64,000 nt of DNA from Luteococcus sp038433155 (lineage in GTDB: Bacteria; Actinomycetota; Actinomycetes; Propionibacteriales; Propionibacteriaceae). Below the pieces are notes generated by a model. It saw nothing but the letters and a program-made list of their open reading frames with translations, had not been told where the DNA came from and made no database searches. The stretch covers positions 104,090 to 168,089 of the forward strand of contig NZ_JBCDMW010000013.1 in NCBI RefSeq assembly GCF_038433155.1, read 5' to 3'. The stretch's first letter is position 1. Every line of letters starts with the position of its first letter. A program made the translations under genes and the position numbers. Below are positions 17,158 through 28,440 of this stretch, piece after piece.

Positions 17158-18768
17158 ATGAGCACACCAAAGAACTCCCTGTCCGGGGCGGCGCGTGAGC
17201 AGGCGGTCACCCGCGCGCAGTCCGCCTATTCCACCGGCCCCCTGCCGTGGGTGATCAAGATCGCCGCACTGGGCGCGCTGGACGCCTTCCTGGTACTGGG
17301 CGCCATCACCGCCGTTGCCTCCGGCGCCTGGTGGATCCTGGCCGCCATCGTGCTGCTGCTGGTCCTGGTGAACGGCATCTACCTGCCGCCCAACCGCTTC
17401 CTGCCAGCCAAGTACCTCTTCCCCGGGCTTGTCTTCCTGACCATCTTCAGCGTCGGCGTGATCCTGTACACGGTCTACATCGCCTTCACCAACTACGGCG
17501 ACGGGCACAACTCGTCGAAGGACGACGCCATCGTCGCCATCCAGGCCAACAACACCACCCGGGTGCCCGGATCCAAGGCCTACAAGTCGGCCGTCGCCCT
17601 CAAGGACGGCAAGCTGCAGCTGGTCGTCGTGGACCCGGCCACCAAGAAGGTGGAGGCCGCCCCGGACCAGGAGGTCCTCAAGGAGGTGGAGGGCGCCGAG
17701 CTCACCAGCATCGGCGGGATCAAGTCGGTGCCGGGCTACCAGGTGCTCAGCTTTGCCGAGATCACCCAGCGCACCAAGGAGATCGCCGCCCTCAAGGTGA
17801 AACTCGACGAGGACCCCAACTCGGGCTTCATCCGGACCACCACCGGCTCGGCCGCCTACGAGTACAAGTCCACCCTCACCTATGACAAGGCCAAGGACAC
17901 CTTCACCGACGCCAAGGGCAGTGTGTACCACGACTCCGGCAAGGGCTCCTTCGTCACCGACGACGGCAAGCGGATCGAACCGGGCTGGAAGGTGGGCGTC
18001 GGCTTCGAGAACTTCCAGCGGGCCTTCACCAATCAGGACATCCGCGGCCCCTTCCTGAAGGTGACCGCCTGGACCTTCGCCTTCGCCTTCCTCAGCGTCG
18101 CGACCACCTTCGCTCTGGGGCTCTTCCTGGCCATCATGTTCAACGAGCCCCGGATGCGCGGCCAGAAGATCTACCGGGTCCTGATGATCCTTCCCTACGC
18201 CTTCCCCGGCTTCCTCTCGGCGCTGGTCTGGGCGGGCCTGTTCAACCAGGAGTTCGGCTTCATCAATGAGGTGCTGCTGCAGGGCGCGCGGATCCCGTGG
18301 CTCACCGATCCCATCTGGGCCAAGGTGGCGGTGCTGCTGGTGAACCTGTGGCTGGGCTTCCCGTACATGTTCCTGGTGGCCACCGGCGCCCTGCAGTCCA
18401 TCCCCGACGACGTGCTGGAGGCGGCCCGGATGGACGGCGCCAGCACCTGGCAGACCTTCCGGCAGATCAAGCTCCCGCTGCTGATGGTGCCGCTGGCACC
18501 GCTGCTGATCAGCTCCTTTGCCTTCAACTTCAACAACTTCGTGCTGATCTACCTGCTCACCAATGGCGGCCCGCAGTTCGAGGGCACCTCGCTCAGCGTC
18601 GGCGCCACCGACCTGCTGATCTCGATGGTCTTCAAGGTGGCCGGCTTTGGTGGTGGCCACCATGACTATGGCCTGGCCAGCGCCTTCGCCATCATCATCT
18701 TCTTCATCATCGGCGGCATCTCCTACCTGGGCTTCCGCCAGACCAAGACCCTGGAGAACCTGAACTGA
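17158..18768 (+). CDS. malF: maltose-type ABC transporter permease MalF
   Basis: 536-residue membrane permease. Hydrophobic segments near residues 30-75 and 85-112 are followed by a large polar extracytoplasmic loop (about 113-300), matching the long P2 loop that marks MalF proteins and contacts the binding protein. The remaining segments run from about 305. The ATPase-contact EAA loop is EAARMDGASTWQTFRQIKLP (about 421-440). ATG start after GAAGG. The stop overlaps the malG ATG by 1 base. No malK ATPase gene lies nearby, so a shared MsmK-like ATPase elsewhere must energise it. Confidence 0.92.
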   Translation: MSTPKNSLSGAAREQAVTRAQSAYSTGPLPWVIKIAALGALDAFLVLGAITAVASGAWWILAAIVLLLVLVNGIYLPPNRFLPAKYLFPGLVFLTIFSVGVILYTVYIAFTNYGDGHNSSKDDAIVAIQANNTTRVPGSKAYKSAVALKDGKLQLVVVDPATKKVEAAPDQEVLKEVEGAELTSIGGIKSVPGYQVLSFAEITQRTKEIAALKVKLDEDPNSGFIRTTTGSAAYEYKSTLTYDKAKDTFTDAKGSVYHDSGKGSFVTDDGKRIEPGWKVGVGFENFQRAFTNQDIRGPFLKVTAWTFAFAFLSVATTFALGLFLAIMFNEPRMRGQKIYRVLMILPYAFPGFLSALVWAGLFNQEFGFINEVLLQGARIPWLTDPIWAKVAVLLVNLWLGFPYMFLVATGALQSIPDDVLEAARMDGASTWQTFRQIKLPLLMVPLAPLLISSFAFNFNNFVLIYLLTNGGPQFEGTSLSVGATDLLISMVFKVAGFGGGHHDYGLASAFAIIIFFIIGGISYLGFRQTKTLENLN

Positions 18769-19706
18769 TGTCCACCTCCGCTGCCATGCCAGAGCGCACC
18801 CTGACCGCCCACGACGGCTCGGCCATCGAGCTGCCCCCGCAACCAAAGATGGGCTTCGGCAAGTGGATGAAGCAGATCGGCTGGCGACACCTCGTCGGTC
18901 TGGTCGCCGTCGTCTTCTCCGCCTTCCCGCTGGTCTACGTGCTGTCCGCCTCGCTGAACCCGGCCGGCACCCTGACCGGCTCCAACAAGCTGTTCACCGC
19001 CATCAGCTCGGAGAACTACTCCAAGCTGCTGGCCGACGAGTCCCGCCCCTACCTGAAGTGGTACCTGAACACCATCATGATCGCCGCGGTCTCGGCGATC
19101 GGTACGGTGCTGATCGGCGCCTGCGCCGCCTATGCCTTCAGCCGGATGCGCTTCAAGGGGCGTCGCCCCGGCCTGATGGCGCTGCTGCTGGTGCAGATGT
19201 TCCCGGCCCTGCTCACGGTCGTGGCCATCTTCCTGCTGCTGACCAATCTGGGCGACGTCTTCCCGTCGCTGGGTGTGGGCTCCCGGCTGGCGCTGATCCT
19301 GGTCTACCTGGGCGGCGCCCTGGGCACCAACACCTACCTGATGTACGGCTTCTTTAACACGGTGCCGGCCTCGCTGGACGAGGCCGCCCGGGTGGACGGC
19401 GCCGGCCACGCCCGGATCTTCTTCACCATCATCCTGCGCCTGGTGGCGCCGATCCTGGCGGTGGTGGGGCTGCTGAGCTTCAACGGCACCTTCACCGAGT
19501 TCGTGATCGCGTCGGTGATCCTGGGCAATGACTCCTCCAAGTCCACGCTCGCAATCGGGCTTTACCAGTACGTCTCCACGGAGAACAACACCTACTGGCC
19601 GGTCTTCTCGGCCGGCGCCGTGCTGGCCGCCATCCCGGTGATGATCCTGTTCCTGTGGCTGCAGAAGTACATCGTCTCCGGGCTCACCGCCGGTTCGGTG
19701 AAGTAG
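18768..19706 (+). CDS. malG: maltose-type ABC transporter permease MalG
   Basis: 312-residue second permease, six hydrophobic segments, with EAA loop EAARVDGAGHARIFFTIILR (about residues 204-223). An Ala/Glu/Pro-rich cytoplasmic N-terminus of about 40 residues precedes the first membrane segment. It pairs with MalF to form the channel. Translation is coupled to malF (TGATG overlap), and the gene is closed by a strong terminator at 19723. Confidence 0.92.
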   Translation: MSTSAAMPERTLTAHDGSAIELPPQPKMGFGKWMKQIGWRHLVGLVAVVFSAFPLVYVLSASLNPAGTLTGSNKLFTAISSENYSKLLADESRPYLKWYLNTIMIAAVSAIGTVLIGACAAYAFSRMRFKGRRPGLMALLLVQMFPALLTVVAIFLLLTNLGDVFPSLGVGSRLALILVYLGGALGTNTYLMYGFFNTVPASLDEAARVDGAGHARIFFTIILRLVAPILAVVGLLSFNGTFTEFVIASVILGNDSSKSTLAIGLYQYVSTENNTYWPVFSAGAVLAAIPVMILFLWLQKYIVSGLTAGSVK

Positions 19707-19722
19707 CCCACCAGCCCCGAAG

Positions 19723-19757
19723 AGGCCACGTCCCACAGTCGCGGGGCGTGGCCTTTC
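19723..19757 (+). terminator. terminator of the malEFG operon
   Basis: 8-bp perfect stem AGGCCACG/CGTGGCCT (19723-19730 with 19747-19754), extended inward by a T-G and three C-G pairs, followed by TTTC. Confidence 0.8.
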
Positions 19758-19854
19758 GCGTGCCGTCCAGAGCCGAGGATGCAAGCCCTTTTGGTGTCGC
19801 CTTTCCCACAGCCGAAAGCCGGCCCTCCAGCCCCCAATCGTCGGTGGCCAGTCA

Positions 19855-19860
19855 TAGGGT
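19855..19860 (+). promoter_or_regulatory. candidate -10 of hppA
   Basis: TAGGGT about 75 bases before the hppA GTG; the leader carries no obvious structure. No matching -35 was recognised. Confidence 0.35.
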
Positions 19861-19934
19861 TTGACCTAGTGGCGCCACAAGTCGACGCCCCAGCCACATG
19901 GGTGACTGCAGAAACTTCGATGAAGAGGTAGACC

Positions 19935-22487
<2,553 letters not shown>

Positions 22488-22516
22488 GGGCACCTCGCTA
22501 TGGCTTGACCTCACAA

Positions 22517-22558
22517 CTGACCGCATCCGGCACCGAAGGCGGTGCCCGATGCGGTCAG
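22517..22558. terminator. strong bidirectional terminator between hppA and the HTH gene
   Basis: 18-bp stem with one mismatch (22517-22534 with 22541-22558) and a 6-base loop, between convergent genes. Confidence 0.85.
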
Positions 22559-22574
22559 TACGCTTGTCCAACTT

Positions 22575-23189
22575 CTACAGCGGCCAGGTCTCCAGCTCCA
22601 CGGGCCGGACGGTCATTCCGGCAATCCGGCCAGCCCGGTTGATCACCGCGTGACCCACGAGCTCGGCGGCCTCGAAGCGCAGCAACACCCGGCCGACGGC
22701 CGAGGGCCGCCCGCCTACCAGCTCCACCGCGCCGTCGGACAGCCGCTCCCCCGTCGGGATGTGGACGCTGACCGCGGCCACCTCTGCCCGCTCGCCGTAG
22801 GCGGCCAGCACCTCGTCGTGCACGGCGGCAATCCGCCGTTTGGACAACTCCCGGGCACACACCTGCGTCATCCGGGAGCGCACCTGCTCCAGCTCTCCGT
22901 CCAGGAAGAGCCGGAAGGCCTCGGCGGTCAGCCCGGCGACGTCCAGCGCGGGGTGCGGGTGCAGTGGTTCCCCGGTCTGGGGATCGGTGGGGTGGCCGAA
23001 GCGTTTGAAGGCGGCCTGGCGGGTGACCCCCAGCACGTCGGCGATCTGCTGCCAGGTGCGACCCTCATCCCTGGCCCGTCGGACGCTCTCGGCCAGGCGC
23101 CGCTCCGCCGCGGCCAGGGCCTCCTGGGCCCGGCCGATGGCGGTCAGCCAGTCGTCCTGCCGGTGGCCCTGGGGATCGGATGCGGTCAC
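22575..23189 (-). CDS. HTH protein with DUF3887-like C-terminal domain
   Basis: 204-residue protein. Residues about 20-65 form a coiled helix then a helix-turn-helix (DEGRTWQQIADVLGVTRQAAFKRFG). The rest (about 80-200) resembles a DUF3887-type domain: AFRLFLDGELEQVRSRMTQVC and later strands ending in GMTVRPVELETWPL. Such pairs are widespread in actinobacteria; the role is unknown, presumably a regulator whose C-terminal domain senses or oligomerises. GTG start at 23189. It lies 4 bases after the membrane-protein gene and is probably co-transcribed with it from the promoter/operator near 23543. Confidence 0.7.
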   Translation of the reverse strand: MTASDPQGHRQDDWLTAIGRAQEALAAAERRLAESVRRARDEGRTWQQIADVLGVTRQAAFKRFGHPTDPQTGEPLHPHPALDVAGLTAEAFRLFLDGELEQVRSRMTQVCARELSKRRIAAVHDEVLAAYGERAEVAAVSVHIPTGERLSDGAVELVGGRPSAVGRVLLRFEAAELVGHAVINRAGRIAGMTVRPVELETWPL

Positions 23190-23193
23190 CCGG

Positions 23194-23520
23194 CTATTCT
23201 GCCGCCTCGGCCTTGCCGCGCGCCGAGCCTGCGGCCAGCGCACCGATCATCAGGGCGGCGACGATCCCGATCAGCGCCGCCATTCCGGGGTTCTGGGTGA
23301 ACAGCAGCATGGCCGCGGCACTGGCCAGGCCGCCACCCACCAACTGCAGGGACTTGACCGGGCCCTTCCACGGCGGGGCCAACCACGCCCCCACCTCGAA
23401 GGCGGCTGCTGCGATGAGGGCAACCCCCACCGAGAGCAGGGTCACGGGACGGTCCGGGAGGACGGTGAACAGCAGTGTCAGGGTGACGAGGACCACGGGA
23501 ATTGTCAGCGTGTTCTTCAT
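23194..23520 (-). CDS. small hypothetical membrane protein
   Basis: 108 residues with four hydrophobic stretches (about 4-20, 26-49, 60-78 and 80-99) and a short Lys/Glu tail. I do not recognise a family. ATG at 23520 is used; a GTG two codons upstream is equally possible. The TTGACA -35-like box and an inverted repeat lie just upstream. Co-transcription with the HTH gene (4-base gap) suggests that the pair works together. Confidence 0.65.
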   Translation of the reverse strand: MKNTLTIPVVLVTLTLLFTVLPDRPVTLLSVGVALIAAAAFEVGAWLAPPWKGPVKSLQLVGGGLASAAAMLLFTQNPGMAALIGIVAALMIGALAAGSARGKAEAAE

Positions 23521-23542
23521 GACCACCAGCCTGCCCCAAACA

Positions 23543-23573
23543 TGTTCGTGTCAACCCATGGATTACATGAACA
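23543..23573 (-). promoter_or_regulatory. inverted-repeat operator over a TTGACA box
   Basis: TGTTCGTGT and ACATGAACA (8 of 9 pairs) are 13 bases apart and enclose the TTGACA-like -35 of the membrane/HTH operon (23549-23554 on the minus strand). The spacing of about two helical turns fits a dimeric repressor, possibly the HTH protein itself. Confidence 0.5.
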
Positions 23574-23680
23574 ATTCGTGAATCCCGTCGGGGCAGCACA
23601 GCCGTCCCGCTCGTTTCGGAACGGGCACCACGCACTGGGATGCCCGACACCGGCCATGTCCGTTTGGTTAGGGTTGGGCC

Positions 23681-25120
23681 GTGCGCTACATCTCCACCCG
23701 TTCCCTGCCCGGCGACCCGGGAGCCCCCTTCTGCGACATCGTGCTGGAGGGGCTGGCCCCCGACGGCGGGCTCTACCTGCCCGTCGAGTACCCGCAGATC
23801 GGCGGGCGACTGGCCGAACTACGTCGGGTCTGGGACGACGAGGGCTATGCCGGGCTGGGAACCATCATCCTGGGCGAGTTCATCGACGACATCCCCGCCG
23901 AGGACCTGCGCGGCATCTGCCAGCGGGCCTGGAATGAGGACGTCTTCGGCACCCCCGAGGTGGCTCCGGTGCAGGAGCTGGGCGACGGGCTGTGGCTGTG
24001 CCACCTCTCCAACGGCCCCACCGCCGCCTTCAAGGACATGGCGATGCAGCTGTTGGGCCAGCTCTTCGAATACGAGCTGGCGCGCCGCGGCCGCCAGATG
24101 AACATCCTGGGCGCCACCAGCGGCGACACCGGATCGGCCGCCGAGTACGCGATGCGCGGGCGGGAGCACGTCCGGGTCTTCATGCTGACCCCGGCCGGCC
24201 GGATGACCCCCTTCCAGCAGGCCCAGATGTTCAGCATCAATGACCCGCGGATCGTCAACATCGCCGTCGAGGGTCTCTTCGACGACTGCCAGGACCTGGT
24301 CAAGGCGGTCAGCAATGACCTGGCCTTCAAGGCGGAGCACTCCATCGGCGCGGTCAACTCGATCAACTGGGCGCGGCTGGTGGCGCAGGTGGTCTACTAC
24401 GTGGCGGCCTGGCTCCAGGTCACCACCGAGGATGACCAGCGGGTCAGCTTCTGCGTGCCCAGCGGCAACTTCGGCAACATCTGTGCGGGTCACGTCGCCC
24501 GCCAGATGGGGCTGCCCATCGACACGCTGCTGCTGGCCACCAATGAGAACAACGTGCTGGACGAGTTCTTCCGCACCGGCGTCTACCGAGTGCGCAGTTC
24601 CGCGGAGACGCTGGAGACCTCCAGCCCCAGCATGGACATCTCCAAGGCCAGCAATTTCGAGCGATTCGTCTTCGACCTGCTGGGCCGCGACGGCCAGCGC
24701 GTGGCCGAGCTGTTCGGCCAGCAGCTCACCAGCCAGGGCTACTTCGACCTGTCGGGGACCGAGGAGTTCCAGAGCCTGCGGGAGCGCTACGGCTTCGCCT
24801 CCGGCTCCTCCACGCACGCCGACCGGGTGGCCACCATCCGCCAGGTCTGGGCGGACCATGGCGTGATGATCGACCCACACACCGCCGACGGGGTGAAGGT
24901 GGCGCAGGGCACGGGCTCGGGGAGCGAGGCACCGATGATCGTGCTGGAGACCGCGCTGCCGGTGAAGTTCGCCGAGACCATCCGGGAGGCGCTGGGCCGC
25001 GAGCCCGAGGTGCCGGCCGCCTTCGCCCACCTGGACGAGTTGCCCCGGCACGTCGTCGACCTGCCCAAGGACGTCGACGCGCTCAAGGAATTGATCGCTC
25101 AACGAGTGGCCACGTCCTGA
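23681..25120 (+). CDS. thrC: threonine synthase
   Basis: 479-residue PLP enzyme that converts O-phosphohomoserine to threonine. PLP lysine is Lys118 in NGPTAAFKDMAMQ; phosphate-binding ATSGDTGSAAEYA and PSGNFGNICAGHVA follow. The length and motifs fit the long bacterial form (class like E. coli/yeast ThrC), not the short allosteric one. No other threonine genes are adjacent. The GTG start has no ribosome site; TAGGGT (23669-23674) lies exactly 6 bases upstream, so the transcript is probably leaderless. Confidence 0.95.
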   Translation: MRYISTRSLPGDPGAPFCDIVLEGLAPDGGLYLPVEYPQIGGRLAELRRVWDDEGYAGLGTIILGEFIDDIPAEDLRGICQRAWNEDVFGTPEVAPVQELGDGLWLCHLSNGPTAAFKDMAMQLLGQLFEYELARRGRQMNILGATSGDTGSAAEYAMRGREHVRVFMLTPAGRMTPFQQAQMFSINDPRIVNIAVEGLFDDCQDLVKAVSNDLAFKAEHSIGAVNSINWARLVAQVVYYVAAWLQVTTEDDQRVSFCVPSGNFGNICAGHVARQMGLPIDTLLLATNENNVLDEFFRTGVYRVRSSAETLETSSPSMDISKASNFERFVFDLLGRDGQRVAELFGQQLTSQGYFDLSGTEEFQSLRERYGFASGSSTHADRVATIRQVWADHGVMIDPHTADGVKVAQGTGSGSEAPMIVLETALPVKFAETIREALGREPEVPAAFAHLDELPRHVVDLPKDVDALKELIAQRVATS

Positions 25121-25137
25121 CCGTCTAGACTGTCGCG

Positions 25138-25872
25138 GTGACTTCAACCCTCCACCCGAGCGAGCCCGCTCTGGACCTCAGCGACGTGGTGGTGACCTTT
25201 GGACACAAGACCGCCCTCGATGGCCTGACGCTCAGCGCGCTGCCCGGGCAGATCACCGCGGTCCTGGGCCCCAATGGCGCCGGCAAGACCACCATGATCC
25301 GCTGCTGCACCGGGTTGGTGCGGCCGGATTCCGGTCAGATCCGGGTACTCGGTGAGATCCCTGGCAGCACCGAGGCCGCCAGCCGGATTGGCCTGATGCC
25401 CCAGTCCACCGGCGCCTGGAGCGGAATCAAGGCCGACGAGCTGCTGCGCTACCTGGCCGGGCTGTACGCCAATCCGCAGCCCGTCGACGAGCTGATCGAC
25501 CTGCTGGGCATCGGTGACTTCGCCCGGACCCCCTACCGTCGGCTGTCCGGCGGGCAGCAGCAGAGCGTCAACCTCGCCGGCGCCCTGGTCGGGCGGCCCG
25601 AGCTGGTCTTCCTGGACGAGCCCACCGCGGGGATGGACCCGCACGTGCGGCGCCACACCTGGAGCGTGATCCAGAAGCTGCGCGACGACGGCGTCGCCGT
25701 GCTGCTCACCACCCACGCCATGGACGAGGCCGCGGGGCTGGCGGACCAGGTGTGGATGGTGGACCGCGGCCGGGTGGTGGTCAGCGGCACCGTCGCCGAA
25801 CTCACCCGCGAGGACAGCCTGGAGGACGTCTTCCTGGCCAACACCACCGCCCGGGTGGGAGGAGAACGATGA
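25138..25872 (+). CDS. ABC-2 type exporter ATP-binding protein
   Basis: 244-residue ATPase of the DrrA/CcmA-like drug or cofactor exporter group: Walker A GPNGAGKTT (45-53), Q-loop MPQSTGAW, signature LSGGQQQSV, Walker B LVFLDEPTAGMD and switch His in LLTTHAMDEA. It overlaps the permease gene by 4 bases (ATGA) and the next gene is ctaA; the same ATPase-permease-ctaA neighbourhood occurs in other actinobacteria close to suf genes, so a link to heme or cytochrome assembly is plausible but unproved. The GTG has TAGACT (25126-25131) 6 bases upstream: predicted leaderless promoter within the 17-base gap after thrC. Confidence 0.9.
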   Translation: MTSTLHPSEPALDLSDVVVTFGHKTALDGLTLSALPGQITAVLGPNGAGKTTMIRCCTGLVRPDSGQIRVLGEIPGSTEAASRIGLMPQSTGAWSGIKADELLRYLAGLYANPQPVDELIDLLGIGDFARTPYRRLSGGQQQSVNLAGALVGRPELVFLDEPTAGMDPHVRRHTWSVIQKLRDDGVAVLLTTHAMDEAAGLADQVWMVDRGRVVVSGTVAELTREDSLEDVFLANTTARVGGER

Positions 25873-26666
25873 GCCCCACCGCCCGCCGGATTCCCGCCGT
25901 CGACACCCCGCTGGACTTCACCCCGCAAGCCGCGGCCGCGGCCCGGGGCCGGATGATCCTGAACCACGCCCTGACCGAGGCACGGCTGATCCTGCGCAAT
26001 GGGGAACAGCTGATGGTGGCGCTGCTGATCCCACTGGGTCTGCTCTTCTTCGGGCACTTCGCCGGGGGCCGCTACGGCATCACCGAGAACACCATTGCGC
26101 CCAATGTGCTGGCCCTCGCCGTGTGGAGTTCCTGCTTCACGTCGCTGGCCATCGCGACGGCCTTCGAGCGCCGCTACGGCGTACTGGAACGGCTCTCGGC
26201 CACGCCGCTGGGCCACGGTGGGTTGTTGGCCGGCAAGGCGCTGGGGATCACCATGATCGCCACCGGGCAGTTCCTGCTGCTGGGTGCCATCGGCCAGGCC
26301 CTGGGCTGGCGGATCACGCCGTCGGCGATGCAGTGGCCGGTGCTGTTGCTGGCCGTCCCGCTGGCGATGTTCGTCTTCGCCAACCTGGCGCTGGCCATGG
26401 CCGGGCTGCTGCGGGCCGAGGCCACCCTGGCCCTAGCCAACATCATCTACCTGGTTGGGTTGCTGGCCGGCGGCATCATGTGGCCGGTGAGCTCCTTCCC
26501 CGCCGCGCTGCGGCCCGTGATCGCGGCCACGCCGACGGGTGCACTGGGTGAGGTGCTGCGGCACTGGACCACCGGCGGCGTCACCTGGTCTGCACTGGTT
26601 GTCCTGTTGATCTGGGCCGCCCTGGCCCACCTGCTGGCCCGAAAGGCATTCCGATGGACGTCGTGA
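25869..26666 (+). CDS. ABC-2 type exporter permease
   Basis: 265-residue membrane protein with six hydrophobic segments in the ABC2_membrane fold: LIPLGLLFFGHFAGG, SCFTSLAIATAFERRYGVLERL, GITMIATGQFLLLGAIG, LLAVPLAMFVFANLALAMAGLL and a last pair including GLLAGGIMWPVSSFP. Partner of the upstream ATPase (4-base overlap) and overlapping ctaA by 13 bases. A substrate cannot be assigned. Confidence 0.88.
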   Translation: MSPTARRIPAVDTPLDFTPQAAAAARGRMILNHALTEARLILRNGEQLMVALLIPLGLLFFGHFAGGRYGITENTIAPNVLALAVWSSCFTSLAIATAFERRYGVLERLSATPLGHGGLLAGKALGITMIATGQFLLLGAIGQALGWRITPSAMQWPVLLLAVPLAMFVFANLALAMAGLLRAEATLALANIIYLVGLLAGGIMWPVSSFPAALRPVIAATPTGALGEVLRHWTTGGVTWSALVVLLIWAALAHLLARKAFRWTS

Positions 26667-27583
26667 CCCCTTCACCCACCGCCGCCAACGCCCCCGCCCC
26701 GACGGGTTGGCAGGGCCGGTTCTTCGGCAGCCGTCGGGCGCTGCGCAACTGGAGCATTGCCAACCTGGTGGCCAATTGCGGGATCATCGTCTCCGGCGCC
26801 GTGGTGCGGTTGACCGCCTCCGGGCTGGGCTGCGACACCTGGCCCAAGTGCAGCGACGACTCCTACACGGCCCACCCGGCGCTGGGCTGGCACTCCTACA
26901 TCGAGTTCGGCAACCGGACGCTGACCTTCGTACTGATGGCCATCGCGATCGCCACGGTGGTCACCGCCATCCGGAGCCGGGCTCCCCAGCGGGAAATCAC
27001 CCTGGCCTGGTTGATCTTCGCCGGAATCCCCTTCCAAGGGGTGATTGGCGGCATCACCGTGTTGACCCACCTGAACCCGTGGGTGGTGGCACTGCACCTG
27101 TTGCTCTCGGTGATGCTGATCGCCTGGTGCGTGAAGCTGGTGCAGCAGACCAGCGACGGCACCCCGGTGGCGGTCACGCCCCGGCAACGCACGCTGGTGG
27201 TGGTGCTGTTCTGGCTGATGACGTTCGGCCTGTGGCTCGGCACCGTCGTGACCGGCGCCGGCCCGCATTCGGGCGACCACGGCGCGGCCCGCAACAACCT
27301 GGACATCGAAACGGTGGCGAAGGCGCATGCCTGGACCATCTGGGTGGTGGTGGCGCTGACCCTGGCCCTGTTGGCAATGGCCGTCCAGCAGGGGAACATC
27401 CGGCTGCGCAGCCTGGTGAAGTGGCTGCTGGCAGCGGAGCTCTTGCAGGGCGCCATCGGCTATGCCCAGTACTTCAACGGGCTGCCGCTGGGCCTGGTGA
27501 TCTGCCACATGATCGGTATCGGTCTGGTGACCACCGCGGTCAGCTGGGTCTACTACGGCACCCGCCGCGGGTTGCCCGCCTGA
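26654..27583 (+). CDS. ctaA: heme A synthase (COX15/CtaA)
   Basis: 309-residue, eight-helix membrane enzyme that oxidises heme O to heme A for aa3-type cytochrome oxidase. The heme-ligand histidines lie in WHSYIEFGNR and VVALHLLLS in the first half and in VAKAHAWTIW and ICHMIGIG in the second; RLTASGLGCDTWPKC carries the paired cysteines. ATG start inside the end of the permease gene (13-base overlap), with no room for its own promoter. ctaB lies 1 kb away on the other strand, with an SDR gene between. Confidence 0.92.
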   Translation: MDVVTPSPTAANAPAPTGWQGRFFGSRRALRNWSIANLVANCGIIVSGAVVRLTASGLGCDTWPKCSDDSYTAHPALGWHSYIEFGNRTLTFVLMAIAIATVVTAIRSRAPQREITLAWLIFAGIPFQGVIGGITVLTHLNPWVVALHLLLSVMLIAWCVKLVQQTSDGTPVAVTPRQRTLVVVLFWLMTFGLWLGTVVTGAGPHSGDHGAARNNLDIETVAKAHAWTIWVVVALTLALLAMAVQQGNIRLRSLVKWLLAAELLQGAIGYAQYFNGLPLGLVICHMIGIGLVTTAVSWVYYGTRRGLPA

Positions 27584-28330
27584 TCACACCCGCGTGGGGT
27601 TGAAGCCCCCGTCGCTGAACAGGCGCTGGCCATTGATCCAGCTGCCCTGCTCGGACAGCAGGAAGGCCACCAGGTGGGCCGTGGTCTCCGGACCACCGAG
27701 CCGGCCGCCCGGCGTCCGACCGCTGAGCGTCTGGCGGGTGGCGTCGTCCATCCAGCCGGTGTCGATCGGCCCGGGGTTGATCACATTGCACCGGATCCGG
27801 CGCTCGGCCAGTTCGGTGGCGCCGGCGATCACCAGCCGGTCCAGGGCGCCCTTGGTGACGCCATAGGGCAGGTTGAAGGCGACGTGGTCACTGGTCAGGG
27901 CCAGCACCGCTCCCCCGTCGGGCCCGGTCTGTTCCGCGAAGGCCCGGGTGAGCAGCCACGGCGCCCGGACGTTGACGGCATAGTGTCGGTCGAAACTCTC
28001 CACGGTGGTGCTGAAGTAGTCCGAGTCGACGCTCTCGCAGTGGCTCATCACCAGGGCATCCAGCACACCCAGTTCCGTCCGGACCCGTTGCACGACGGCC
28101 GCAGGAACGTCCGGGTCCGAGAGGTCCCCCGGGACCAGCACGACGCTGGTGCCCGACGCCCGCAGTTCCTGGGCGAGCAGCTCGACGTCGCAATCCTGGT
28201 GCATCACCCGCCGGTCATAGTCGGCGTGGTAGCCCAGGGCGAGGCTCCACCCGTCGGATGCCAGGCGACGGGCAATCGCCGCCCCGATCGCTTGTCGGCG
28301 GCCCACTCCGGTGATCAGCACTCGCTTCAT
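27584..28330 (-). CDS. SDR family oxidoreductase
   Basis: 248-residue short-chain dehydrogenase/reductase. Cofactor motif TGVGRRQAIGAAIA (8-21) resembles TGxGRxxxIG; NVRAPWLL follows, then the catalytic YGVTK (Tyr-x3-Lys) with TSDH supplying the Ser, and NPGPIDTGW. The substrate is unknown; similarity is closest to 3-oxoacyl-ACP-reductase-like SDRs. Its stop directly abuts the ctaA stop (0 bases apart). It sits between ctaA and ctaB, which are neighbours in many relatives, so it may be an insertion. A GATAAT-like -10 is visible at 28370-28375. Confidence 0.85.
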   Translation of the reverse strand: MKRVLITGVGRRQAIGAAIARRLASDGWSLALGYHADYDRRVMHQDCDVELLAQELRASGTSVVLVPGDLSDPDVPAAVVQRVRTELGVLDALVMSHCESVDSDYFSTTVESFDRHYAVNVRAPWLLTRAFAEQTGPDGGAVLALTSDHVAFNLPYGVTKGALDRLVIAGATELAERRIRCNVINPGPIDTGWMDDATRQTLSGRTPGGRLGGPETTAHLVAFLLSEQGSWINGQRLFSDGGFNPTRV

Positions 28331-28369
28331 GCCCCCAGCCAAGCGCAGGGGAGGGCCCACGGACAACCG

Positions 28370-28375
28370 ATTATC
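28370..28375 (-). promoter_or_regulatory. candidate -10 of the SDR gene
   Basis: GATAAT on the minus strand, 39 bases before the SDR ATG. No good -35 recognised. Confidence 0.4.
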
Positions 28376-28440
28376 GGGGCCGCCCCGCTCGCCCGTGGCG
28401 CGCAGGCGCCCGGTCATCCCACTCCGCGCCGCAGCATGTC

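Noticed and set aside
15649..18846. A 1065-codon open frame on the minus strand across the mal operon
   Set aside because: Gly/Leu/Val/His-rich shadow of malE and malF; no start signals or homology.
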